From Rhodococcus sp. P-2 (GTDB lineage: Bacteria; Actinomycetota; Actinomycetes; Mycobacteriales; Mycobacteriaceae), in the NCBI RefSeq assembly GCF_016598535.1, contig NZ_CP066779.1, positions 4,648,053 through 4,712,052 on the forward strand: a DNA stretch of 64,000 nt, read 5' to 3'. Made by a program: the position numbers and the translations under genes. Position 1 is the first letter of the stretch, and each line of letters starts with the position of its first letter. The notes beneath the pieces are model-generated. The model was not told the origin of the DNA and ran no database searches. It worked only from the letters and a program-made list of their open reading frames with translations. Below are positions 52,100 to 59,447 of this stretch, in pieces.

Positions 52100-53419
52100 A
52101 TGAGTGTTCTGTCATCGGATGTGGTGTCTGGTTCTGCGGTGGGGTTGCGCAAACGCCTGTGGCAGTTGTCTGCTGCGGAATTGCGTGATGGTGCTATCGA
52201 GGCGAGTGCGGAGATACTGCGCCTGGAAGCCGTTCGAGTGGCGGTGGTCGACGAGCTCTCGTTGCGCCCGGATGATCAGGTGATCGCCAGCCGCGGAGTG
52301 GGTTCCTGGTTGGCAGCGAACACGATGTTGCAGGTTCGGGACGGGAAAAAGATCGCCGCCCTCGGTGCTGCGCTGCGGCCGTTTCCGGCGGTGGCAGCCC
52401 GGTTCGATTGCGGGGATTGTTCGTTCGATCATGCTGTTTTGATCGTGGCGTTTTGCGAGTCGCCTCCGAAGGGGATGCCGGACGAAGCATTGCCTCGCTG
52501 CATCGACTTGTTGTTGGCTGCCGCGTCGGGCGTGGAAGCCACGACCACGAAGGTGCGGAACGTCATCGCGACCTTGGAGCGAATCTTCGAATCCGATGAA
52601 ATTCCGCCCGCCGAAGACGTCGACCGCAACGAACTCCGGATCGCCTCGACGTTGAACGGTCGGGTGGTGGTGCGTGAGGATTTCGATGCCCTCACCGGCG
52701 AAATGCTGCTGTCGGCGTTGTCGAACCTGACGATGCCCACCCCGGCACCCGATGGAACCCCCGATGCTCGGTCGGCGGCGAAGCGGACCGCGGACGGGTT
52801 CACCGAACTGATCCGCCGCTATTTGGACTGCGCCAAGACCGGTATGGATGGTGGGCAGCGGCCGCACGTGAACGTACACATCAACGCCCGGGATCTCGCC
52901 GAGCACCGGGACTGCGCAGCATCTGCCGCTGCCGCTGACGTCGACGAAGGCTCGCTCGATCTGAATCTGTCGGATCTCGATGTCGGGCACATGCCCTGGC
53001 TCGGACCACTCTCGATCTCGCAGACCAGACTTCTCGGGTGCGACTGCTTCCTGTCCACTGTCCTACTCGATGATCACGGAGCGCCGCTCGATGCGAAACC
53101 AGGGAAACGGTTGGTCACCGCCGAACAGAGAGTGGCATTGATCGCGAGAGACAAAGGCTGCGCGTTCCCCGGCTGCACATGCGTCCCCGCGTGGACGGAT
53201 GCCCACCACATCCGGCACTGGGCCAACGGCGGCCCGACCGTGATGAACAACCTGGTCCTGCTGTGCCGTTCACATCACCGCCTGATGCACCGCAAATCCG
53301 GGTACGTCGGCAAGTGGGAGATCCGGATCGGGGTCGACAACAAACCGTGGTTCATCCCGCCGCCGTCGATCGACCCGCAGCGGCACCCGTGGCCGGCGAA
53401 CACCACCTTCAAAACCTGA
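52100..53419 (+). CDS. DUF222 / 13E12-repeat HNH endonuclease-like protein, SOS-controlled
   Basis: This 439-residue protein has an N-terminal DUF222 region (about 10-330) and a C-terminal HNH nuclease domain, CAFPGCTCVPAWTDAHHIRHWANGGPTVMNNLVLLCRSHHRLMH. Its CxxC-type cysteines, DAHHI and the final H match HNH zinc/metal sites. These 13E12-family genes are multicopy in actinobacteria, and some carry LexA boxes. Here a clear one precedes the gene, so expression should follow DNA damage. ATG 52100 has GGGGG 5 bp upstream; an earlier in-frame ATG (52061) falls inside the LexA box. Cellular role unknown; it may act in mobile-element or repair functions. Confidence 0.9.
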   Translation: MSVLSSDVVSGSAVGLRKRLWQLSAAELRDGAIEASAEILRLEAVRVAVVDELSLRPDDQVIASRGVGSWLAANTMLQVRDGKKIAALGAALRPFPAVAARFDCGDCSFDHAVLIVAFCESPPKGMPDEALPRCIDLLLAAASGVEATTTKVRNVIATLERIFESDEIPPAEDVDRNELRIASTLNGRVVVREDFDALTGEMLLSALSNLTMPTPAPDGTPDARSAAKRTADGFTELIRRYLDCAKTGMDGGQRPHVNVHINARDLAEHRDCAASAAAADVDEGSLDLNLSDLDVGHMPWLGPLSISQTRLLGCDCFLSTVLLDDHGAPLDAKPGKRLVTAEQRVALIARDKGCAFPGCTCVPAWTDAHHIRHWANGGPTVMNNLVLLCRSHHRLMHRKSGYVGKWEIRIGVDNKPWFIPPPSIDPQRHPWPANTTFKT

Positions 53420-53444
53420 GGACAAACCTCGGGCATACAACTTC

Positions 53445-53491
53445 ACGCCAGGTCCGCATCGGAGGGAGCACCTCCGATGCGGACCTGGCGT
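53445..53491. terminator. Very strong 21-bp hairpin between convergent genes
   Basis: A perfect 21-bp stem, ACGCCAGGTCCGCATCGGAG(G) at 53445-53465 with its exact complement at 53471-53491, closes a 5-base loop GAGCA. It lies 25 bp past the HNH gene and 13 bp past the GT39 stop, so it ends both. Confidence 0.85.
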
Positions 53492-53504
53492 GCGTTCATG
53501 TTGG

Positions 53505-55658
53505 TCAGCCTGCAACCGTCAAGTCGTAGAGGGTCACTCCGTCCACCGTTGTGGCGGTGAAGTTTTCGGTCACCCACGTCGAGATGGCTGTAGCGGTGCC
53601 TTCGGCGTTCATACTGCCACCCATCCCCCCGCCCGCAATGAAGTAGTGAATCTTGCCCTCTGCCACGTACTGCTGGAACTGCGCGAGCGTCGGGGACGGA
53701 TCGCTCCCGTTGAAGCCTCCGATAGCCATGACCGGTGACTGCGTCGCAAGCTGATAGCCCGAGGCGCTGTTGGATCCTATTGCCGCGGCGACCCACGTGA
53801 ACTGGTCGGAGTTCTCTTCGAGTGTGGACACGACCGCAGCTCCCGGTGTGCTGCCCTGAAGCAAACCACCTCCCGCTCCGCCGCCCATTGCGCCGCGTGT
53901 TGCGTCAGTGGTCGATGTGGTGCCGCCCGGAACTGTTGCACCCCCTGGTATCTGACCCATTCCCGCAGGCGGCACCCCCAGTGTCCCTGTCCCTGCCCCG
54001 GTACCGTCCGTCCGGCGGTTACCGCCGTCAGCCATGCCACTGAATCCGCCGAATCCTCCACGACCACCGCCGGGCCCGCCCATTCCACCTTCGACGCTCG
54101 GTCCGGCAGAAACTATGGAACCGGTGTGCGGAGTGTTGATCGTGTCGATCGCGTACGCAGTCGGACCCGCCAGACCGGTGAAGATCGCCGCGAGAATCAC
54201 TGCCGCAGCCAATCGACCTCGCGTCACTGCCGGGATCAGCACTGCCACAGCAGCGACGATGCCGACGACCAGAATCGCCCAGCGAAGCCACGGTACGAAC
54301 GAAGGCGAGCGTCCGAGCAGTACCCACGCCATCGCAATGGTTGCGGCCAACGACACTGCCAGAACGAGGCGAACCCAGAGAACGTCACGATGACGCCAAG
54401 CGAATACGGATCCTGAACCGATCAGTGCGGCGATCGCCGGCGCCAACGCAACCGTGTAGTACGCGTGGAAGATTCCCGCCATGAAACTGAAGGTCAGTCC
54501 GGTCACCAACAGCCACAGTCCCCAGACGATGAATGAAGCGCGCTGTGTGTCGACGCGCGGCGCCTTGCCCCGCAGCACGATTCCAGCCGCCAGAAGAATC
54601 AGTGCGGCAGGAATCAGCCAGGCAATCTGGCCGCCCTGGGCAGATTCGAACAATCGGGTGATGCCGGTACTCCCCCACATTCCACCGCCTGCCCCGCCCC
54701 CTGGTGCCATACCTCCCGCTGCCATACCACCTGCGGCCTCGCCCATTCCGGGGAAACCACCGACAGCACCGGTCGCAGCGTCACCAGCACCGCGCATTCC
54801 GCCGCCGCCGACGCTTCCGGTCTCGTTGCCGCTCAGGCGTCCGAGTCCGTTGTAGCCGAGCGTCAGTTCGAGAATCGAGTTGTTCTGCGAACCACCGATC
54901 CACGGACGTGAGTCGGCCGGCCACAGTTCGACGATTGCCAACCACCATCCGGCGGAGACGATCAGCCCGCCCAGTGCAGCGAACAGTTGAAGTACCCGCT
55001 TACCCAGTTTCGGCGGACCGGCGATCAGGTAGGTGAGCGCCAGTGGCGGTACCACCAACATGACCTGTAATTGCTTTGTCAGGAAACCGAATCCACAGAA
55101 GACACCGACCAACACGAGCCAGCGGGTGCGACCATCCTGAACCGCGCGCATCATCGCCCACACCGCCGCGATCATCAGGAGCACCAGCAGGGCATCCGGG
55201 TTGTTGAACCGGAACATCAGCGCCGCGACGGGAGTGAGAGCAAGAACCAAACCGGCGAGGAGGCCGGCGGCCGCACCGAAGTACCGTCGCACCGTTCCCC
55301 ACAACAGCGCTACCGACCCGACACCGAGCAACGCCTGCGGCACCAACATCGCCCAGGAATTGAGTCCGAAGATGCGAACCGACAGCGACATCAACCACAG
55401 GGACATCGGCGGTTTGTCGACGGTGATCGAGTTGGCGGCGTCCGAGGATCCGAAGAAGAAGGCCTTCCAGGACACCGAACCTGCCTGTACCGCAGCGGCA
55501 TAGAACGAGTTGGCCCAACCGGATGCGCCGAGACCCCAGATGTAGGCGACTCCGGTGCCCACCAACAGCACTCCGAGCGCCCACGGTTCCCAGCGCGCCT
55601 GACGTGGCGGTTCCGGTGCCGGGACCGGTGCGGCCAATCTCTCTGCAGTGGCGGTCAT
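53505..55658 (-). CDS. GT39-type polyprenyl-phosphate glycosyltransferase with Gly/Met-rich loops (YkcB-like)
   Basis: This 717-residue membrane protein is like the ArnT/YkcB/PMT GT-C family. It has about ten or more transmembrane segments. The N-terminal catalytic loop is GLGASGWANSFYAAAVQAGS, and TVDKPPMSLWLMSLSVRIFG and FRFNNPDALLVLL are typical. It would transfer a sugar from a polyprenyl phosphate donor to a cell-surface acceptor. Two long low-complexity segments rich in Gly, Met, Ala and Ser (about 278-330 and 505-610) are inserted in extracytoplasmic parts. The C-terminal soluble part has SGYQLATQSPVMAIGGFNGSDPSPTLAQFQ, seen in YkcA/B-like proteins. It overlaps the GT2 gene by 4 bp. 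Confidence 0.88.
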   Translation of the reverse strand: MTATAERLAAPVPAPEPPRQARWEPWALGVLLVGTGVAYIWGLGASGWANSFYAAAVQAGSVSWKAFFFGSSDAANSITVDKPPMSLWLMSLSVRIFGLNSWAMLVPQALLGVGSVALLWGTVRRYFGAAAGLLAGLVLALTPVAALMFRFNNPDALLVLLMIAAVWAMMRAVQDGRTRWLVLVGVFCGFGFLTKQLQVMLVVPPLALTYLIAGPPKLGKRVLQLFAALGGLIVSAGWWLAIVELWPADSRPWIGGSQNNSILELTLGYNGLGRLSGNETGSVGGGGMRGAGDAATGAVGGFPGMGEAAGGMAAGGMAPGGGAGGGMWGSTGITRLFESAQGGQIAWLIPAALILLAAGIVLRGKAPRVDTQRASFIVWGLWLLVTGLTFSFMAGIFHAYYTVALAPAIAALIGSGSVFAWRHRDVLWVRLVLAVSLAATIAMAWVLLGRSPSFVPWLRWAILVVGIVAAVAVLIPAVTRGRLAAAVILAAIFTGLAGPTAYAIDTINTPHTGSIVSAGPSVEGGMGGPGGGRGGFGGFSGMADGGNRRTDGTGAGTGTLGVPPAGMGQIPGGATVPGGTTSTTDATRGAMGGGAGGGLLQGSTPGAAVVSTLEENSDQFTWVAAAIGSNSASGYQLATQSPVMAIGGFNGSDPSPTLAQFQQYVAEGKIHYFIAGGGMGGSMNAEGTATAISTWVTENFTATTVDGVTLYDLTVAG

Positions 55659-56896
55659 CGATTAGCTCCTACGGGTTGTGCGGTGCGAAACACCCAGCGC
55701 AGTGCGATGAATCGACTCACTGTGGCAACAAGATTGGCAATGACGAGTACTGCAAGTTCGACGTGCTTGGACGCGTCAGGCGCCACAACGTCGAGGACGA
55801 ACAACGATCCGCTGGTGAGCAGTAGACCGAACCCGAACACGAGCAAGCCCTGCATCTGGTGACGGGCGGATCCCTCCGACCCGCGAATCCCGAAGGTGAA
55901 GGCTCGATTGGCGGCGGTATTGAACACTGCCGTCACCAGCAATGCGACGGCGTTGGCCCACTGCGCACCCATCACCGAGTGCAGTGCGAGGTAAAGCAGC
56001 GCATACGCGAGCGTCGAAATGACTCCCACCACGGCAAAGCGTGAGAGCTGCCCGACCATTCCTCGAGGAACTCCGGGAACCAGTGGTTCACGTCCGAAAC
56101 TCGCCCTGAGCTCGGCCAGTGGGAGCGAGCCGGTCGACAGTGCTCGTCCGACGCGGACGACACCTTTGAGGTCGGCGACTGCCGTGGCGACGATGTCTAC
56201 CCGACTGTCCGGGTCGTCCACCCAGTCGACGGGCACCTCGTGAATCCGCATGCCCGCTCGCTCGGCCAACACGAGCAGTTCGGTGTCGAAGAACCACCCG
56301 GTGTCCTCCACCAGCGGAAGTAGTTGCCGCGCAACATCGACGCGCATGGCTTTGAATCCGCACTGGGCGTCGGAGAAGCGAGCGTGCAGTGCGCTTCGGA
56401 GGATGAGGTTGTAGCTACGCGAGATGAACTCACGCTTGGGGCCGCGCACCACGCGCGACGACCGTGCCAGCCGGGAACCGATGGCGATGTCCGAGTGCCC
56501 GGAGAGCAGCGGAGCAATCAACGGCATCAGGGCGTTGAGGTCGGTGGAGAGGTCGACGTCCATGTATGCGACCACGTCCGCGTCGGAGTCGCTCCACACC
56601 TGCCGCAATGCTCGGCCGCGACCCTTCGCGTCCAGGTGGACGACCCGGACGTCGTCGAATTCTTCGGCGAGGGAACGTGCGAGCGCCAACGTGCCGTCGA
56701 CACTGGCGTTGTCCGCGATGGTAATTCGTGCAGAAAATGGCACCTGTGTGCGTAAATGCCGGCGCAGGCGCCGCACGCACGTCTCGAGGCCTGCCTCTTC
56801 GTTGTATACCGGGACGACCACGTCCAGCACTACAGTCGTCGCGGAAAGCTCCCCTGCGTCCGTGCTGCCCGCGGTCTGCATGGCTTCTGTCGTCAT
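55655..56896 (-). CDS. GT2 polyprenyl-phosphate glycosyltransferase fused to GtrA-like membrane domain
   Basis: This 413-residue protein has an N-terminal family 2 glycosyltransferase (VVVPVYNEEAGLETCVRRL, ITIADNASVDGT, YMDVDLSTDL as the DxD metal site, QCGFKAM, FFDTELLVLAERAG). A four-helix GtrA-like domain follows (RFAVVGVISTLAYALLYLAL..., NRAFTFG, FIALRWVF). It likely makes a polyprenyl-phosphate sugar on the inner face and may help flip it for the GT39 enzyme encoded next. ATG 56896 is preferred over a longer frame. It is divergent from a HIT gene. Confidence 0.9.
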   Translation of the reverse strand: MTTEAMQTAGSTDAGELSATTVVLDVVVPVYNEEAGLETCVRRLRRHLRTQVPFSARITIADNASVDGTLALARSLAEEFDDVRVVHLDAKGRGRALRQVWSDSDADVVAYMDVDLSTDLNALMPLIAPLLSGHSDIAIGSRLARSSRVVRGPKREFISRSYNLILRSALHARFSDAQCGFKAMRVDVARQLLPLVEDTGWFFDTELLVLAERAGMRIHEVPVDWVDDPDSRVDIVATAVADLKGVVRVGRALSTGSLPLAELRASFGREPLVPGVPRGMVGQLSRFAVVGVISTLAYALLYLALHSVMGAQWANAVALLVTAVFNTAANRAFTFGIRGSEGSARHQMQGLLVFGFGLLLTSGSLFVLDVVAPDASKHVELAVLVIANLVATVSRFIALRWVFRTAQPVGANR

Positions 56897-56983
56897 GCGT
56901 CCTAGATTTGTCGGGCCGGCTCCGACGAACCTGCGTCCAGCCTGGGAGTTTCCTGGCAACCGGACGCGGGCTAATCTCGGGGT

Positions 56984-57412
56984 ATGCCTTCAGTCTTCAG
57001 CGCCATCATCAACGGGGATCTACCAGGACGTTTCGTGTGGGAGGACGACGACGTTGTCGCGTTCTTGACCATCGCACCGGTCACGCAAGGTCACGTACTT
57101 GTCGTACCGCGCGCCGAGGTCGATCAGTGGCAGGACGTAGATCCTGACCTCTTTGCCAAGGTCACCGCGGTTGCACGCAACCTGGGTCAGGCCGTGAGGA
57201 AGGCGTTCGACGCACCTCGGGCCGGTCTCCTCATCGCAGGTCTGGAAGTTCCGCATCTTCACGTTCACGTCTTCCCCGCGTACGACATGGGCAACTTCGA
57301 CATCAGCGGCGCCGACACTTCGCCGTCACCCGAATCTCTCGACGAGGCACAGACCAAACTCAAGTCGGCACTGCGCGACCTCGGCTTCGAGGCAACCGTC
57401 TCGACTCGTTGA
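56984..57412 (+). CDS. HIT-family hydrolase
   Basis: This 142-residue HIT protein has [25 protein letters not shown] at the N-terminus, [12 protein letters not shown], and the histidine triad HLHVHVFP at about 91-98. The N-terminal CxxC of many HIT proteins is replaced by VFSA, so it probably lacks the zinc. It would act on nucleotide conjugates. It is a single gene between the GT2 operon (divergent) and a terminator. Confidence 0.92.
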   Translation: MPSVFSAIINGDLPGRFVWEDDDVVAFLTIAPVTQGHVLVVPRAEVDQWQDVDPDLFAKVTAVARNLGQAVRKAFDAPRAGLLIAGLEVPHLHVHVFPAYDMGNFDISGADTSPSPESLDEAQTKLKSALRDLGFEATVSTR

Positions 57413-57456
57413 TCGCGCACCTTCGACCGAATTTCGCTGGCCGATAACTGGACTCC

Positions 57457-57487
57457 CCGCCGCAGCCTCCCCCGGAGGCTGCGGCGG
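57457..57487. terminator. Hairpin terminator after the HIT gene
   Basis: CCGCCGCAGCCTCC (57457-57470) pairs perfectly with GGAGGCTGCGGCGG (57474-57487) around CCC. It lies 45 bp after the HIT stop. Confidence 0.8.
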
Positions 57488-57589
57488 TCGCATTTGTCGC
57501 TCCTACCGACCGTGACCTGCGATTGCACACCGAACAGTCCGTTTCGCGCTGTCGCGCGAGCACGAGTTTCGCTGCTACCGTGGGGCGCC

Positions 57590-57619
57590 GGTCCGGGACC
57601 TAGGGCCCTAAAACTAGTT
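57590..57619. promoter_or_regulatory. Three adjacent palindromes upstream of the butyrolactone-receptor-like gene
   Basis: GGTCCGGGACC (57590-57600), TAGGGCCCTA (57601-57610) and AACTAGTT (57612-57619) are three perfect inverted repeats in 30 bp. They lie 32-61 bp upstream of the regulator start. A CACGTG core (57620-57625) follows. Such receptors repress their own genes through palindromic elements, so one or more of these may be operators. Confidence 0.45.
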
Positions 57620-57650
57620 CACGTGTTAACAGTCGGAGGACAAGGGAGCA

Positions 57651-58286
57651 ATGCAGGAACGTGCCAAGATCAGTCGCCGACAGATTCTTCAAGGCGCTGC
57701 TGATCGGTTCGAAGTCACGGGGTACGGCAGCACGAGCATGAACGACATCGTGTCCGCGGCACGGATGACCAAGGGTGCGGTCTATTTTCACTTCTCGTCC
57801 AAAGACGAATTGGCCCAAGCCGTCATGGAAGAGCAACACCAGATCTCGATCTCGGCTTTCTCCGCGGTAGCCGCCACGGGCGCACCGGCACTCGAACAGC
57901 TCGTCATGGTGTGCCACGAGATGGGCCGCCAACTCGTCGCGGACTCGATTGTTCGTGCGGGAGTCCGGCTTAACCTCGAATTGGCCTCTGTCGACGGTTC
58001 GCAAGGCCCGTACCTCGCGTGGATCCGCGACCTTCGAAAACTGGCCGAGACCGCGAAGCTCGAAGGCGATATCCGCGAAGACGTGGAGCCGGAATCGGTG
58101 GGTCGCGTGGTGATCTCGGCGTTCACCGGCGTTCAGCTGGTATCGAACGTACTCACCCGACGAAGCGATTTGAACGATCGTATCGACGAGTTGTTCTCGT
58201 TGCTCTTGGCCGGTGTGGTCTCGGACAAGCGCCGCACCGAGGTCGCCGACCTGGTCGGATGCCGCCTCGAAACCTATGTGTCCTGA
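57651..58286 (+). CDS. TetR-family regulator of the gamma-butyrolactone receptor (ArpA/ScbR) type
   Basis: This 211-residue protein has an N-terminus typical of ArpA/ScbR receptors: ISRRQILQGAADRFEVTGYGSTSMNDIVSAARMTKGAVYFHFSSKDELAQAV. A helical ligand domain follows, with LVMVCHEMGRQLVADSIVRAGVRLNLE and FTGVQLVSNVLTRRSDL. These receptors bind DNA until a gamma-butyrolactone releases them. ATG 57651 follows GGAGG and GGGAG. No AfsA/GblA-type synthase is in the window. Next on the same strand is a class A beta-lactamase-like gene 155 bp away. Identification as a receptor rests on sequence pattern; a pseudo-receptor is possible. Confidence 0.82.
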   Translation: MQERAKISRRQILQGAADRFEVTGYGSTSMNDIVSAARMTKGAVYFHFSSKDELAQAVMEEQHQISISAFSAVAATGAPALEQLVMVCHEMGRQLVADSIVRAGVRLNLELASVDGSQGPYLAWIRDLRKLAETAKLEGDIREDVEPESVGRVVISAFTGVQLVSNVLTRRSDLNDRIDELFSLLLAGVVSDKRRTEVADLVGCRLETYVS

Positions 58287-58441
58287 CCCCGGAACACCCT
58301 GACAATCGATTGATTCGGCGTATCGGCACCGAACCGCGCGCCAACCTTCGTCGATTCGTACAAGACCCCCCGTCGTCGACTCACTATCGTCAGATCCACG
58401 AATAACCCAGATAGACGGATACCGACGAAAGGGCTTCTCGA

Positions 58442-59335
58442 ATGACCGAAACCGCCACGTACGTTGAGAGCGCACAGCAGGAGATCGCTGCTGTACTGGC
58501 CGAAGCGAAGACCGATGCGTTCGTCCACGCACGCGACATCGATTCGGGCGAAGAGTTCGGCTACGGCGCTGACGAGGGTGTCATCCTCGCCTCCGTTTTC
58601 AAGATTCCCGTCGTGCTGCAGTACGCCCGCGAAGTTGCGGCCGGCACCCTTGATCCGACCGAGCACGCCACCGTGACCGCCGAGTTCCGCTCCGGCGGCA
58701 TCGGTATCGGCGGTTGCGCCGACGACGTCACGGCCAGTTGGCGAGATCTCGCTCTGCTCATGATGAGCTTCAGCGACAACGCCGCCACCGATTTCCTGTA
58801 CGAGCGTCTTGGACTCGACAACATCGTCGCGACGCTGCGTGGGCTCGGTTTGGAGAAGACCAACTTGGTTCGTGACTGCCGCGGTCTGTTCAAATCGGTC
58901 TACGACGACCTCGGCGTCGACAAGGGCACCTTGCTGGAGATGCCCCCGATCGAAATTCTCCGGACGATTTCCGTCATGGATCCGGCTCGCTCCAACTCCA
59001 GCACTCCTCGTGAGATCACAATGTTGCTGGCTGCAATCTGGAAGGACGAAGCGGGGCCCGCTTCAGCCTGTGAGGAAGTCCGAACGATCATGAGCAAGCA
59101 GGTCTGGCCGCACCGCCTTTCGTCCGGGTTCCCCGACGAGGTCACCGTCGCCGCCAAGACCGGAACGCTGGGATTGGTACGAAACGAAGCCGGTGTCGTG
59201 GCGTACCCCGACGGCAAGCGTTACGCCGTCGGCGTCTTCACCAAGTCCCACGAACTCACGCATCGCGCCCCGAAGATCGACGCCTCGATCGGAACCGTCG
59301 GCCGCATCGCCGTCGAAGCACTCCGCAACAGCTGA
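58442..59335 (+). CDS. Class A beta-lactamase-like serine hydrolase without signal peptide
   Basis: This 297-residue protein has all three serine penicillin-recognition motifs: SVFK (51-54), SDN (111-113) and KTG (239-241), in class A order and spacing. The N-terminus (MTETATYVESAQQEIAAVL) is neither hydrophobic nor Tat-like, so it appears cytoplasmic, unlike true beta-lactamases. The Glu166-type omega-loop motif ExxLN is not evident. It may be an amidase, esterase or peptidase of intracellular substrates. Its last codons and stop are triplicated in frame (59328-59392). A terminator follows, and a PucR/D-amino-acid-type operon lies convergent beyond it. Confidence 0.85.
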   Translation: MTETATYVESAQQEIAAVLAEAKTDAFVHARDIDSGEEFGYGADEGVILASVFKIPVVLQYAREVAAGTLDPTEHATVTAEFRSGGIGIGGCADDVTASWRDLALLMMSFSDNAATDFLYERLGLDNIVATLRGLGLEKTNLVRDCRGLFKSVYDDLGVDKGTLLEMPPIEILRTISVMDPARSNSSTPREITMLLAAIWKDEAGPASACEEVRTIMSKQVWPHRLSSGFPDEVTVAAKTGTLGLVRNEAGVVAYPDGKRYAVGVFTKSHELTHRAPKIDASIGTVGRIAVEALRNS

Positions 59336-59392
59336 GCAGTACCCGCTGACAGCTGAGCAGTACCCGCTGACAGCTGAGCAGTACCCGCTGAC
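59328..59392. repeat. 21-bp tandem repeat over a stop codon, giving three in-frame TGA
   Basis: Three identical 21-bp units start at 59328, 59349 and 59370, each beginning ACAGCTGAGCAGTACCC, with a short partial fourth. The first covers the gene's stop codon TGA (59333-59335). Because 21 is a multiple of three, TGA recurs in the same frame at 59354 and 59375. Confidence 0.97.
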
Positions 59393-59436
59393 AAAAGTGC
59401 GGGTCGCGCTGAGAAATCAGCACGACCCGCACTTTT
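59393..59436. terminator. Long hairpin terminator between convergent genes
   Basis: AAAAGTGCGGGTCG (59393-59406) pairs with CGACCCGCACTTTT (59423-59436), extended inward past a mismatch by GCTGA and TCAGC around a GAAA loop. A and T tracts on the two arms make it functional on both strands, for the beta-lactamase-like gene and the PucR gene (stop at 59448). Confidence 0.9.
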
Positions 59437-59447
59437 CGGCTTTCGAG

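Noticed and set aside
58442-59335. A secreted resistance beta-lactamase
   Set aside because: The SxxK, SDN and KTG motifs are present, but no signal peptide or clear catalytic omega-loop Glu is seen, so resistance function is not supported.
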